A DNA stretch of 64,000 nucleotides. Source: a virus. The notes under the pieces are model-generated. The model saw only the letters and a program-made list of their open reading frames with translations. It did not search any database and was not told where the DNA came from. The DNA is taken from the IMG/VR virus record IMGVR_UViG_3300021185_001461, positions 57,229-121,228 of that record. The stretch is one strand, 5' to 3'. Below are positions 7,058 to 15,803 of the stretch, in pieces; position 1 is the first letter of the stretch, and every line of letters begins with the position of its first letter. The position numbers and the translations under genes are program-made.

Positions 7058-8720
7058 CGTCTGGTACTCCTGTGTCTCCACCTAGATCGGCATCGCCACC
7101 GTCTGTTGGTAGATCATCTAATCCTTCGTCACCGGCATTCTCTGCTCCTACATCTGTAGGTTCAAAACTATCTACGTCTGAGCCTCTTAGACCCATTCCG
7201 CCTAAGTCACCTGTTGCCGATCCTGCTGGCTTGTTACCAGCTTGATTTTCTTCTTTCCACATTCTTTCATTCTCAACCATTTCTTCTTCGTTAAGTCCCA
7301 AGTATCTTTGAAGTATAAATCTCTTAGATAAGTATGGAACTGCTTCAATAGAACTGAATAGGTTTGCCTTTTGAGCATCAATTTCAATGTTTCTATATTG
7401 TGAGAAACTTTGTGGTTCAGTAAATGATAAATTAAATAAACTAGCACTAACATCTAGTCCTCTGTGCTTACAGAATAATTTAAACTCGTGGTCTAATGTT
7501 TGTTGTAGTGTTAGTTGTAATCTTTCACAATACTTTGCAAAACGGAATTCTTGGATCATTGCAGTACCAATACGTCCGTCATTAAACGCCGCTATACCGT
7601 CTTCACTTCCAGTTGGAAGGTACGATGTTGGTACACGAAGTCCACGCATTAACTTGTTATTAAAGTACTTTAAATCATCAATCTCACCAAGGTTTTCACC
7701 GCCTGGTAATACTTCAACTTTAGATCCACGTCCTTCTGCTGTTTGGGCAAAGAAGTAATCTTCCATAATTGATAATGGGTTATATGAAGCGTCAACAACT
7801 TTTGTACCACCACCACTCATATTTGGAATACGTGTTTGGTGTACTTCGTTTTTAACTCTTTCCACAAAGCCCATTGCCTTGTGTGCTGGCATGTTACCAA
7901 CATCAATATAAAATACTCTACGTTCTGGTGCACGTTGTACACGATAGATAATAATACTGTCTTCTAATAATTCTTTTTGTTTATATACTTTAAATACTGG
8001 TTCTAGTATACTGTCACCAAATGGCCAGTTACTGTTCATTCCATCACTTAAACTAACATGTACTATATGTTTTGAATCTACTGCAAACTCTGAATTTTGT
8101 CCGCCTGATGAATTTGGTGTTACAATTCCTGCATTTCCTTTGCCAACTGTATAACCTGTTGTTGGATTTACCGCAGTTGCATCAGAATGTTTTTTAGTAT
8201 CAGTTGCAACCATGTCTTGTAAATTAAGTGCAATATTTTTAATAATGTACTGATCAATTTCTCTGCCTTCGCTTTCGTTAACAATAGCTTTGGCAACATC
8301 GCCTGGTTGAACAAATATAAGTTTATATGTTTCTGGATCTCTAATAAAAAACTGATCACCGTATTTGATACATGATCTAAACATAGTAAATATTCTACGT
8401 TCGAGATTATTAATATTAACCCATTGTCTTAGTGTGGTTTCTAATGCAGTTACTTCCGAATCTGTTGGAGTTGTTTTATAGTTGATTTCAAAAGGCAAAC
8501 TTGATTCTGGATCTACTTGTGTACTAAATTCTGCAATAGTATCTAATGCCGCATTAATTTCACTGTCTTGATCCATTTGATCATACTGTGTATAACGCTC
8601 AATACGATTCGGTTGGCCCGAATATACTTCTGGTAACCAACTTTGCCAGCGGTTTGTTTTAGCATTACCACTGCTACTGCCAGATGGGTCGTATTTTGTA
8701 AAGTGTTTTTTCCAACTCAT
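7047..8720 (-). CDS. gp20: portal vertex protein, gp20
   Basis: This 557-residue protein matches the T4 gp20 family, whose dodecamer forms the DNA entry gate and starts prohead assembly. Recognisable stretches include the N-terminal N-R-I-E-R-Y-x-x-Y-D-x-M-D segment, the region around residues 245-290 with R-A-P-E-R-R-V-F-Y-I-D-V-G-N, and L-P-G-G-E-N-L-G-E-I-D-D-L. Length is close to T4 gp20 (524). The C-terminus ends in an acidic Gly/Asp tail. A late promoter lies directly upstream. It is the first gene of this transcription unit. Confidence 0.95.
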   Translation of the reverse strand: MSWKKHFTKYDPSGSSSGNAKTNRWQSWLPEVYSGQPNRIERYTQYDQMDQDSEINAALDTIAEFSTQVDPESSLPFEINYKTTPTDSEVTALETTLRQWVNINNLERRIFTMFRSCIKYGDQFFIRDPETYKLIFVQPGDVAKAIVNESEGREIDQYIIKNIALNLQDMVATDTKKHSDATAVNPTTGYTVGKGNAGIVTPNSSGGQNSEFAVDSKHIVHVSLSDGMNSNWPFGDSILEPVFKVYKQKELLEDSIIIYRVQRAPERRVFYIDVGNMPAHKAMGFVERVKNEVHQTRIPNMSGGGTKVVDASYNPLSIMEDYFFAQTAEGRGSKVEVLPGGENLGEIDDLKYFNNKLMRGLRVPTSYLPTGSEDGIAAFNDGRIGTAMIQEFRFAKYCERLQLTLQQTLDHEFKLFCKHRGLDVSASLFNLSFTEPQSFSQYRNIEIDAQKANLFSSIEAVPYLSKRFILQRYLGLNEEEMVENERMWKEENQAGNKPAGSATGDLGGMGLRGSDVDSFEPTDVGAENAGDEGLDDLPTDGGDADLGGDTGVPDDAI

Positions 8721-8743
8721 AATGTGTGCCTTTTATTGTATTT

Positions 8744-8752
8744 GTATTTATC
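8744..8752 (-). promoter_or_regulatory. T4-type late promoter (GATAAATAC)
   Basis: The minus strand reads GATAAATAC. The predicted +1 is near 8739, giving a 19-base leader with AAAGG before the portal ATG. Confidence 0.75.
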
Positions 8753-8758
8753 CATCTC

Positions 8759-10906
8759 TTATTGATGTAATCCTGCCGCTAAGTTATATTGATCATTCAT
8801 ATCATTTCTATTTTCTATTAATGCTCTATCTTCATGTACTTTTATTTGTTTTTGAATTGCATCATATTCTAATTGGCTATTCTTCATCATTGCAGAAATC
8901 AAATCAGGTCTACCTGCAGCCATTTTATTACTAATTGTACGCTCTTTCATAAGTTCTGTCAACCTATCTTTTAGTTCAGGTAACGTAAGTTCGGCTATTT
9001 CTGCTAATACTAATTGATTTGAGCCCGAATCTGGCGTTATTGTTTCAGTGGCACTTGCATTTTCTGGTGATACAGATGAATTTTCTGCATCGTCATCATT
9101 TGTTTGATGATATTGTTTAGCCCAGCTATCAAGAAAGCTACGTGACATATCATTTGTATTTTCTTTATACTCGTCTGTGGTATTAATGTCGTTTATTTCA
9201 ACTGATTGTGCAGAATTTTCTGCTGCGTCAATACTGCCTTCATTGGATGTTGTTTCTGGGTTTTCTTGTCTATAGTCTTTAAATAGATCAGCAAAGAAAC
9301 CTGCACCACTGGCTAGCATTTCTGTTGTAAGTTTTAATTTATCAGCTAGGGTCTGCATATCCAGTGTAATAAACTCTTGTGCAGTTAAAAATGCTTTTGA
9401 CATATTATTCATTGCAACTGTTGCCGTGCCTGATTCAGCATAGAGTTCTTTTAGTCTTGCTGATTCTTCTTCCAGTTCTACTCCGTCTAGTCCTGCCATA
9501 TTTTTCATAATTAAAATAATAGTATCTTGAAAGTCTTGAGCTCCGCCTAATAATGTTCCAGTGGCTGCGGATGCGGCCAACTTATCTAAGTCTGCTGATT
9601 TAAGAATATCAAAAATCATAGTAGCTGAAATTTCTCCATTAGATGCTTCTGCTTCTCTAACTGCGTTATTAATATCATCTAGCATATTTGGTGCAATTGC
9701 TTCAATTAGTGCTATTGCGTTTTCATCAATACCTGCCAATACTTGTGTAATATTAAAATTACTCATATCTCCAGAAAACTGAGATGTTGCTCTAGCAAGT
9801 GCTAATTGTATATTGTCTACTAAATTTGAAGGACCAATACCTTGAAACAATGATAATTGTTTAGTTAAATCTCCTACAACGGCAGCTGTATCTTCCATTC
9901 CTCGGTCTTCTAACGTTGATAAACCTGCTGCTAAATTTACATCACTTAATGCAGATAGCATTTTATTCATAGCTTCACTTCTACTTAAGGCTGTTAGGTT
10001 TGCTACTGCGCCTGCTTCCATTACTAGATTTTGAAAACTAGATTCTAACTCTTCGCCACCGTTTGCTAGTTTTCTATCTAATGAACCAGTTAAACGTTGA
10101 ACTTCTATATACCCTGCATATGTGTTTAATAATTCTTTATTTGTTAATCCCAAGTCTCCTAGCTCGTCTACGCTCAGTTCTACTCTCTTAAATAATTTCA
10201 TCATTGTTTGAGAACCTTTTGATACATCTCCGCCTAGGCCTACCATTGTTCCGCCAAAGTTAGCAACTGTTTCTGAAAAGGTTTTATATGTTAGTCCTGA
10301 TTGAAAAGCATCTGTATACAACTCATTAAATGCATCAGCAGTGTCAAAAACAACTGCACCACTGTCTATCATACTTTTTTGTACTTCTGCAAATTGTTCA
10401 AACTTGGCTGCATTCCAACCTGCCCATGCTAAACCAATATCCACTGCAACGTTGGCCATTTGCTTTCCTGTGGTCTTCATAAAGTGTTTAAATGGACCAT
10501 CTAGTTCTGAAGCTGCTGCAGTTAATTTACCATCGGTTCCTTTTAATTTGTTTACTACTGTTTCTGTTACTTTTACTAAGCTGGTTAATGGCTTTTCTGA
10601 ATCACCAAAAAATCCTGCGGTATCTCTTACTGCTTGAGCACCTTTTAATAATAAACTTGTTCTTGCTTTACCTTCTTTTTGATTTACGTCTGCATTGTTT
10701 ATTCCAATTTGTGTATTTGTTTTAACTGCGTCAATTATCTCATCATCTAGATCTTTATTCTTTGTTACTGTGCTCATTAACTTGCCAGTAAGTTTTACAG
10801 CATTAGCTGACTGATTGGCTAATGCTGATAATGTGGATTCACTAGCCCAAGCAGGAATTTCAAGTGTATCTTCACCTACTGGTATATTATATTTTTTATC
10901 TGCCAT
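8759..10906 (-). CDS. tape-measure-like virion structural protein A (paralogue pair)
   Basis: This 715-residue protein is mostly alpha-helical, with Ala/Leu-rich segments and a hydrophobic stretch near residues 145-165. It shares features with its upstream neighbour: an N-terminal P-W/A-W-A-S-E motif and a G-A-V-V-x-D block near residue 180, followed by a similar pattern. The two are probably old tandem duplicates. Long helical proteins of this kind in tailed phages are often tape measures or internal virion proteins. T4's tape measure is gp29, but no gp29 signature is certain here. The start overlaps the previous stop (TAATG). Confidence 0.7.
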   Translation of the reverse strand: MADKKYNIPVGEDTLEIPAWASESTLSALANQSANAVKLTGKLMSTVTKNKDLDDEIIDAVKTNTQIGINNADVNQKEGKARTSLLLKGAQAVRDTAGFFGDSEKPLTSLVKVTETVVNKLKGTDGKLTAAASELDGPFKHFMKTTGKQMANVAVDIGLAWAGWNAAKFEQFAEVQKSMIDSGAVVFDTADAFNELYTDAFQSGLTYKTFSETVANFGGTMVGLGGDVSKGSQTMMKLFKRVELSVDELGDLGLTNKELLNTYAGYIEVQRLTGSLDRKLANGGEELESSFQNLVMEAGAVANLTALSRSEAMNKMLSALSDVNLAAGLSTLEDRGMEDTAAVVGDLTKQLSLFQGIGPSNLVDNIQLALARATSQFSGDMSNFNITQVLAGIDENAIALIEAIAPNMLDDINNAVREAEASNGEISATMIFDILKSADLDKLAASAATGTLLGGAQDFQDTIILIMKNMAGLDGVELEEESARLKELYAESGTATVAMNNMSKAFLTAQEFITLDMQTLADKLKLTTEMLASGAGFFADLFKDYRQENPETTSNEGSIDAAENSAQSVEINDINTTDEYKENTNDMSRSFLDSWAKQYHQTNDDDAENSSVSPENASATETITPDSGSNQLVLAEIAELTLPELKDRLTELMKERTISNKMAAGRPDLISAMMKNSQLEYDAIQKQIKVHEDRALIENRNDMNDQYNLAAGLHQ

Positions 10907-12939
10907 TAAAATGCTCCTTCTGTTCGCCAGTTGCTAGTAAATGAATTACTACCGGGTGCTTGTGCTTTATAATCATTATCTTTTTCTTGTAGTCTAATTA
11001 GATACTCCCTCGAGTCCCTTAATCTATCTTCTAACATCAGATACTGTGTTTCTATTGCTGATATTTGATCTTCAGTCATAAACTCTGTCTGTCCTTCAAT
11101 TATTTCGCCTGCATCATTTTTCCAATTTGGATTTTCAAATTTGTCACGTCTAATAAATTCACCGTCTTCATTCTCAAGAAGGTTGCCTTCGTCGTCGATC
11201 TCATAAAGTAGACCTCTGTTGCCTTCGATTTCTGATGCTAAAGTATCTATGTGTTCGTTTACACGAGTTATTGCGTTAGTTATATTATATTCGTTGACTT
11301 CGGCTAATCGCTTTTGGATGTTTTCTTCCTTCATCTCTGCAACGCCTTCTTCCCATCGTTCTTCGTTTCCAAATGCTCTACTAATTGCACTACCAAAATT
11401 CATAACACCATCTGACAGCACACTAAATCCATGTCCCATTGCAGAAAATCCAGGTGTTAATAATTCTTGTGCATTTTGAAATGCAATTGCCATATTATTC
11501 ATTACTTCAATGCTGGCATCTGATTGATCGGCATAATTAGCAAAGAAATCAGTACTTAATGTATCTAAGTCTGCTCTTAAAAATTCCGTACCACCTGCAG
11601 CAGTTTTGGCTGTAGAAATGAGATCATTGTATTTCTGAAGTTGAGGATCGTTTCCTGTTACTACCATCTCTGAATTTTTTAAAAGCCTAAATATTTCTCT
11701 GTACGCTTCAATTGTTTCTTGTTCGTTTTTAAATTGCCCTGTACCTAATTTTTCTACAAAGCTAATTATTTCTGCTGATGCTCCTGGAGTTGATTGTAAA
11801 GTCTTTATCCATTCTTCACTAATATTATTTGCTGCAGAATCGTCATATGAAATATCACCTACAAATCCTGCTATCATTTCTTCCATAAACATTGCAAAGT
11901 CTGATCCCATAAGTGCTTCATTCATTACTCTAACAGTACCCACTGCGTCATTGATATTTGCCTCTGCAGCCTCGCCGTATGTTTCTTTAATATGTTCTGC
12001 ATTTTGTATCATTGCTACTCTTATATCAACATTTTGTCTTGCTTCGTCTCTGAGTCTAAGTGCTTCTTCTCTTTGCATGCCAAATGCATTAGCAGTAAAC
12101 AACGCAACATTGTTTGCTGTTCTATACGATTCAATTACTCGTTTTTTAGTCTTGTCATTCATAGCAGTAATCTCGCCCAACTCATACAACGTTTGTATTT
12201 CTTGTCCAATAAATCTTGTTTGGTCTTGTATACCCATTCCAAAATCTCTAAAAGTTTTATCAGAATCAATTTCTTTTGCAAATTCGGCCATCCTTAATGC
12301 ACCTGCAAAAGCACTACCTTCGGCTTGTGTAATAAATGATTTTGTTTCAGACATTACATCTTCAAAATCTTTTAAGCCCATTCCTAAATCACGAGTTGCA
12401 TATCTTAAATTACTCCAATGATCTATGTCAGAAACTACTGCACCAAATTCAATTAGTTTTCGTGCTTGCTTTTCTTGTTCTGTTAATAATTTTGCGAATG
12501 TTACACCAAGTCCTGTTGCAACTACAAGAGGAGTACCGGCATGCCTAGCTACTCCTTTTACTATTGCGGCAAATTTACCCATACCAAAGCCCATATTAGA
12601 TACACCAATACCTGCATTTGCTAATAATTTAGCTGCTTCGTGAGATATTTCTGCTACTGCATTGGCTGGGTTAGCATCTGCTATAATCCTTGTTAATGCT
12701 CCTTGCCCAATTACCAATGTTTTTAATGTCGCTGTTCCGGCTTTGCTGGCTTTTCTTTTACCTGTCTTAGTTTCGCGAGCCATTTCTTTTATAGCTGCTG
12801 CGTCTTTTTTACTTAAAACGGCCGCAACGGTACCCATATGAATATTTTGTTCTTGCATATTACCATTTACTTTTTGCATTGTATCCTCGGATGCCCAAGG
12901 GTACATGTTATAAATGGCGTTGATTATATCTTGATTCAT
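10906..12939 (-). CDS. tape-measure-like virion structural protein B (paralogue pair)
   Basis: This 677-residue, largely helical protein begins with a short P-W-A-S-E-D-T motif shared with the downstream paralogue. It has Gly/Ala-rich hydrophobic segments near residues 105-150, which could be membrane-active, as in tape-measure proteins. The C-terminal 150 residues are highly charged and coiled-coil-like. It is first in a minus-strand unit with its own late promoter and an AGGAA ribosome site. It diverges from the gp26/gp51 pair, and chaperone-like frameshift genes normally sit beside tape-measure genes, which supports that reading. Confidence 0.65.
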   Translation of the reverse strand: MNQDIINAIYNMYPWASEDTMQKVNGNMQEQNIHMGTVAAVLSKKDAAAIKEMARETKTGKRKASKAGTATLKTLVIGQGALTRIIADANPANAVAEISHEAAKLLANAGIGVSNMGFGMGKFAAIVKGVARHAGTPLVVATGLGVTFAKLLTEQEKQARKLIEFGAVVSDIDHWSNLRYATRDLGMGLKDFEDVMSETKSFITQAEGSAFAGALRMAEFAKEIDSDKTFRDFGMGIQDQTRFIGQEIQTLYELGEITAMNDKTKKRVIESYRTANNVALFTANAFGMQREEALRLRDEARQNVDIRVAMIQNAEHIKETYGEAAEANINDAVGTVRVMNEALMGSDFAMFMEEMIAGFVGDISYDDSAANNISEEWIKTLQSTPGASAEIISFVEKLGTGQFKNEQETIEAYREIFRLLKNSEMVVTGNDPQLQKYNDLISTAKTAAGGTEFLRADLDTLSTDFFANYADQSDASIEVMNNMAIAFQNAQELLTPGFSAMGHGFSVLSDGVMNFGSAISRAFGNEERWEEGVAEMKEENIQKRLAEVNEYNITNAITRVNEHIDTLASEIEGNRGLLYEIDDEGNLLENEDGEFIRRDKFENPNWKNDAGEIIEGQTEFMTEDQISAIETQYLMLEDRLRDSREYLIRLQEKDNDYKAQAPGSNSFTSNWRTEGAF

Positions 12940-12969
12940 GCTATTCCTATTATATGGTATTTTAATTCA

Positions 12970-12978
12970 GATAAATAC
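12970..12978 (+). promoter_or_regulatory. T4-type late promoter (GATAAATAC) for gp26
   Basis: The plus strand reads GATAAATAC, giving a predicted +1 near 12983 and a 59-base leader to the gp26 ATG. It faces the opposing late promoter at 12995-13003. Confidence 0.7.
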
Positions 12979-12994
12979 TATTGTACATATACTA

Positions 12995-13003
12995 CTATTT
13001 ATG
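12995..13003 (-). promoter_or_regulatory. T4-type late promoter (CATAAATAG) for structural protein B
   Basis: The minus strand reads CATAAATAG, giving a predicted +1 near 12990 and a 51-base leader to the ATG at 12939. It lies downstream of the opposing plus-strand promoter, so the two face each other. Confidence 0.7.
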
Positions 13004-13041
13004 GAAATCATAATGTAAGTATATAATTGGAGACGTAAAAT

Positions 13042-13872
13042 ATGACAAACCCATTAATTCAAGCATATAGAAAACCTGCTTTGTACATTCCATTACCAAG
13101 TAAAGGTGAGTTTTATAAAACAAAACCTAAACTTAGTATAGATGGCGAGCTGGCAATATATGCCATGACAGCAAGGGATGAGCTTATAACTAAAACACCA
13201 GATGCTCTGTTTAACGGAGAAGCTACAATAAGTGTGATTAAAAGTTGTTGCCCTGACATTGATGAACCAAAAACAATGCCAGTAAGCGATCTACTTGTAA
13301 TCTTAGTAGGGATTAGACAAGCAAGCTATGGTAAAAATATTGACATGGATGTTAAATGTCCAAAATGTGATTTTGATAATCAACTATCACTGGACGCAAA
13401 CATTATGTTAGCAAAGGCTAAACCAAACCCAGTCGAAAGAAGTGTTACATTGCCTAGTGAATTTAAAATTGTATGTAATCCATACACGCTAGAAGATAGA
13501 ACTATGCTCCAGATTCAACAAATTAAACAAAATAAAATGATACAAGGATTAGCAAGTGATAAACTTGATGATACTATGCGTCAAGAATTGTTTGGAAAAA
13601 CATTTGTTGAAATTGCAGAACTTACAGTCAGTTTAATTACTAACAGTATTGTAAGTGTTCAGGGTAAAGAAACAGATTTAATCGAAGACAAAGAAATGAT
13701 TCGCGAGTGGTTACAAAGTATCACTAAGTCAGATTATGAAGCAATTAGAACTAAGGTAGAACAATTAAGTGAAAGCGGATTAGAAACCGAATTTACTGCT
13801 AACTGCCAAAGTTGTAGTCATAGTTGGAAAACTGGTGTAGACTTGGACATCGCAAATTTTTTCGGGGGCTGA
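13042..13872 (+). CDS. gp26: baseplate hub protein gp26 (T4 baseplate family), 0-frame product
   Basis: This 276-residue protein matches the T4 gp26 baseplate hub family, with the N-terminal pattern A-L-Y-I-P-L-P-S-K-G near residues 13-22. Two Cys pairs are present (CPKC near 110 and CQSC near 256), suggesting a bound metal ion. GGAG precedes the ATG. The last codons contain the heptamer A-AAT-TTT in the slip-prone phase, eight bases before the stop region, leading into the -1 frame of the next gene. The protein may therefore exist in a short form and a longer fused form. Confidence 0.85.
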   Translation: MTNPLIQAYRKPALYIPLPSKGEFYKTKPKLSIDGELAIYAMTARDELITKTPDALFNGEATISVIKSCCPDIDEPKTMPVSDLLVILVGIRQASYGKNIDMDVKCPKCDFDNQLSLDANIMLAKAKPNPVERSVTLPSEFKIVCNPYTLEDRTMLQIQQIKQNKMIQGLASDKLDDTMRQELFGKTFVEIAELTVSLITNSIVSVQGKETDLIEDKEMIREWLQSITKSDYEAIRTKVEQLSESGLETEFTANCQSCSHSWKTGVDLDIANFFGG

Positions 13873-14096
13873 TAGCTTCTCGTCAGCCCGAAGAAATCGT
13901 AGCATTAATAGAACGTTATAACAACAACCTAAAAGCTATAGAAGGAAGTTACCTTGACATAGTAATTCGTAGTGACGGTGCAGTCAGTTATCAAGACATT
14001 ATGACTATGCCTGTTGATGCTATTAAGTTGTTAGTGGAACGTATGAATGCTAGGGTTGAGGATCTTAACAAAGCCAGAAAAGGCAGTAGACGTTAA
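13824..14096 (+). CDS. gp51: gp51-like frame, probably made by -1 frameshift from gp26
   Basis: The frame is open from 13824 (TTG, no ribosome site) to 14096 and overlaps gp26 by 49 bases in the -1 phase. No ATG occurs until far inside it. The A-AAT-TTT slip site at 13854-13860 would join the first 273 residues of gp26 to 78 residues here, giving a fusion of about 351 residues. The helical sequence and the place directly after gp26 fit the short gp51-like hub-assembly gene of marine T4-like phages. The arrangement mimics the G/GT tail-assembly chaperones of other phages. The gp51 identity is by context. Confidence 0.6.
   Translation: MENWCRLGHRKFFRGLIASRQPEEIVALIERYNNNLKAIEGSYLDIVIRSDGAVSYQDIMTMPVDAIKLLVERMNARVEDLNKARKGSRR
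13854..13860 (+). promoter_or_regulatory. candidate -1 ribosomal frameshift site AAATTTT
   Basis: In the gp26 frame this reads A-AAT-TTT, the canonical X-XXY-YYZ pattern, followed by TTC-GGG-GGC-TGA. Slippage by -1 enters the downstream open frame exactly. Confidence 0.6.
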
Positions 14097-14536
14097 TGAC
14101 CCATTATTAGTTTGTAATACTCTTCGGGCCAACTATTATAATATTTAGTATTATCGTGTAAGTGTTTACGCTTTTCTAACAGATCATCTGCACGTTGAAT
14201 AAAAACACAATCAGTAAAATTCTTAACAAAATGACCACTTTGTCTTGTACTAGTAAAGTATAATAAATGTGGATTCTTTTTTCTATACTCCTCGCAAATT
14301 TTTTCTATAGGAGTAATATCATCAATATCACCTAACCAAACAATTCCCATTTGGAATGTTTTGTAATCAAAGTTATCCATTACTGTGATATCTGTTCTGC
14401 CATCGAGAAATTGTAATGCTCTTTTAATTCTGGCACTTTTTGCATATGGACATACAGGATATCCATCATCTTTTAGGGGTTCAACTTGCTGTTCAGCAAA
14501 CTGTAAAAATTTAGTCTGAAATTCGTCCAACGTCAT
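14093..14536 (-). CDS. conserved-type hypothetical protein, 147 aa
   Basis: This 147-residue soluble protein contains the segment Y-P-V-C-P-Y-A near residues 26-32 and a W-L-G-D-I-D-D motif near 67. No membrane segment or named domain is recognised. It converges on the gp51-like gene with a four-base overlap of the 3' ends. Its ATG is preceded by a long hairpin-rich leader, with a late-type element at 14675-14683 and a sigma-70-type promoter at 15184-15212. It may be a small regulatory or enzymatic phage protein; the function is unknown. Confidence 0.75.
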   Translation of the reverse strand: MTLDEFQTKFLQFAEQQVEPLKDDGYPVCPYAKSARIKRALQFLDGRTDITVMDNFDYKTFQMGIVWLGDIDDITPIEKICEEYRKKNPHLLYFTSTRQSGHFVKNFTDCVFIQRADDLLEKRKHLHDNTKYYNSWPEEYYKLIMGH

Positions 14537-15176
14537 AATATGGTTTATTTGCTTTCATGTAATTGATGTCTACGACATCATCAGTTTCACAAAGCTAACG
14601 CTTTGTTCACTGTTTATGCTTACGCTTCTTAATGTTAGTTAATTGTAATTTAAAGTAAACATTATGTCTTACTGCTATTTATGTGATTGTAAGATGGTTA
14701 CTTGGCAAGATATTTTATTCACACTTAGCCTACTACGGGCCAAGTGTAAAATGAGTTCTTGGCATAGAACAGCACCCACAACACCATAGTAAACCTAGTT
14801 TAACACCTAGGAAGGGCGGTTATGCTGTACCCTTATTACATACTGCTTTATTAACGCAGAAACATCCGGAGCCATGGTATCGACTTTTGGACTATCCTCA
14901 AGTTACGAGCGTTCGTAGAGCTTGATCATTTTGATTTGTCAAATCAGTGTATTGACATTTGTAGGCACACCAGTATCTAGTCACGTGAATGCGTAACCTC
15001 AAGGTGAGTCGACCATCGCCGACCAAACGGAGCCTTGTTGCCTTTATTAGTTTTTGTTAGCCTGAGTGTGTTTTAAACTTGCCGGTAATTGCTTGACTTT
15101 ATGTCGATGTGAGTTTTTATATTAGTAATTATCTGATGCTTTAATTATTTGCTTCAAATAAAGTTAAAACGCTAAT
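14537..15176 (-). ncRNA. 640-base hairpin-rich non-coding region (RNA candidate and/or long leader)
   Basis: No gene of meaningful size is open on either strand. On the minus strand it begins at a strong promoter. It is full of stems: a ten-pair stem ACACTTGGCC/GGCTAAGTGT (14721-14747), GTTCT/AGAAC near 14753-14766, CCTAG/CTAGG near 14795-14812, TACGA/TCGTA, GATTT/AAATC, ACAAAGC/GCTTTGT near 14590-14607 and GATGTC/GACATC near 14562-14576. Base composition is richer in G and C than the coding DNA around it. It could be one large structured RNA, several small ones, or a regulatory leader of the 147-residue gene. Confidence 0.45.
14675..14683 (-). promoter_or_regulatory. T4-type late promoter (CATAAATAG)
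   Basis: The minus strand reads CATAAATAG inside the non-coding region. It would start a message near 14670 with a leader of about 134 bases to the ATG at 14536, containing two perfect stem-loops. Confidence 0.5.
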
Positions 15177-15183
15177 TCTTGTT

Positions 15184-15212
15184 ATAATAACAAAAAAGTT
15201 ATACGTTGTCAA
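15184..15212 (-). promoter_or_regulatory. sigma-70-type promoter TTGACA-17-TATTAT
   Basis: The minus strand carries a perfect -35 box, a 17-base spacer and a TATTAT -10 box. It overlaps the end of the GIY-YIG gene and points into the 640-base non-coding region. Confidence 0.7.
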
Positions 15213-15661
15213 CCTTTTTTCAAATGTTCTGTAAGAATTTTTGAACTTCCTACTCTTACATTTATTATTCCGTTGTAGTACTCATCTGTTTCAAGTACTC
15301 TACGGTCAAATTGTTCTTTTGCTTCCATATAACTTAGTACACCTCTGCTAGGACAATAATGTAATATTTCTCTAGTAAAGTTTTCTGCACCAAATGTTAG
15401 TACATCTGCATTTAAATGATCTGAAGAACCCCAATAGTCTCTCCAGTCACTTTCTTTTGTGCCACGTCTTTTGTTTTTCTTTCCTTTAAGAGGTGGCTTT
15501 GTAGTTTTAAATTTTGCTAGTTTCTTACCAATATACTTTTTATTATTAGTAAGATTTGTAATTAGATAAACAAATCCTTCGCAGTCAGCAGGAAGCTCGT
15601 TTACAACTTCTTTGTTGTAAGTCCACGGGCATTTATCACTGCTCTTCTTTGATCCACTCAT
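15209..15661 (-). CDS. GIY-YIG-type endonuclease-like protein, 150 aa
   Basis: The segment F-V-Y-L-I-T-N-L-T-N-N-K-K-Y-I-G-K at about residues 26-42 is a GIY-YIG signature. Downstream the pattern G-x-E-N-F-x-R-E-I-L and a Glu near residue 125 (MEAKEQ) complete the usual active-site layout. GIY-YIG proteins cut DNA; free-standing ones in T4-like phages include the Seg homing enzymes, but this one sits in an operon behind the recombination nuclease. It overlaps the upstream 55-residue gene by 26 bases. No separate DNA-binding domain is obvious, so a repair or recombination role is as likely as homing. Confidence 0.75.
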   Translation of the reverse strand: MSGSKKSSDKCPWTYNKEVVNELPADCEGFVYLITNLTNNKKYIGKKLAKFKTTKPPLKGKKNKRRGTKESDWRDYWGSSDHLNADVLTFGAENFTREILHYCPSRGVLSYMEAKEQFDRRVLETDEYYNGIINVRVGSSKILTEHLKKG

Positions 15662-15803
15662 GTACTGCTTTCCTAATTAACTCTATTGTATCTATACCTA
15701 ACTCTTGTTCGTTTATTGTTTCTGGTGCATGCAATAATACAATACTTGCATCTACTATTTCTAGTTCGGGTTGAAATTCTTCTTTGGCTATATGGTTATG
15801 CAT
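15636..15803 (-). CDS. small acidic protein between gp46 and GIY-YIG gene, 55 aa
   Basis: This short frame starts with ATG overlapping the gp46 stop by eight bases and ends inside the next gene by 26 bases, so translation is probably coupled. The 55-residue product (N-terminus MHNHIAKEEFQPELEIVDAS) is acidic, with a C-terminal helix ending WIKEEQ. No family is recognised. It fills what would otherwise be a gap in a tightly packed operon, which is the main support. Confidence 0.6.
   Translation of the reverse strand: MHNHIAKEEFQPELEIVDASIVLLHAPETINEQELGIDTIELIRKAVHEWIKEEQ

Noticed and set aside
14971-15049. 79-base segment with GGCA and TGCC ends resembling a tRNA acceptor
   Set aside because: Only four acceptor pairs form and there is no T-loop.
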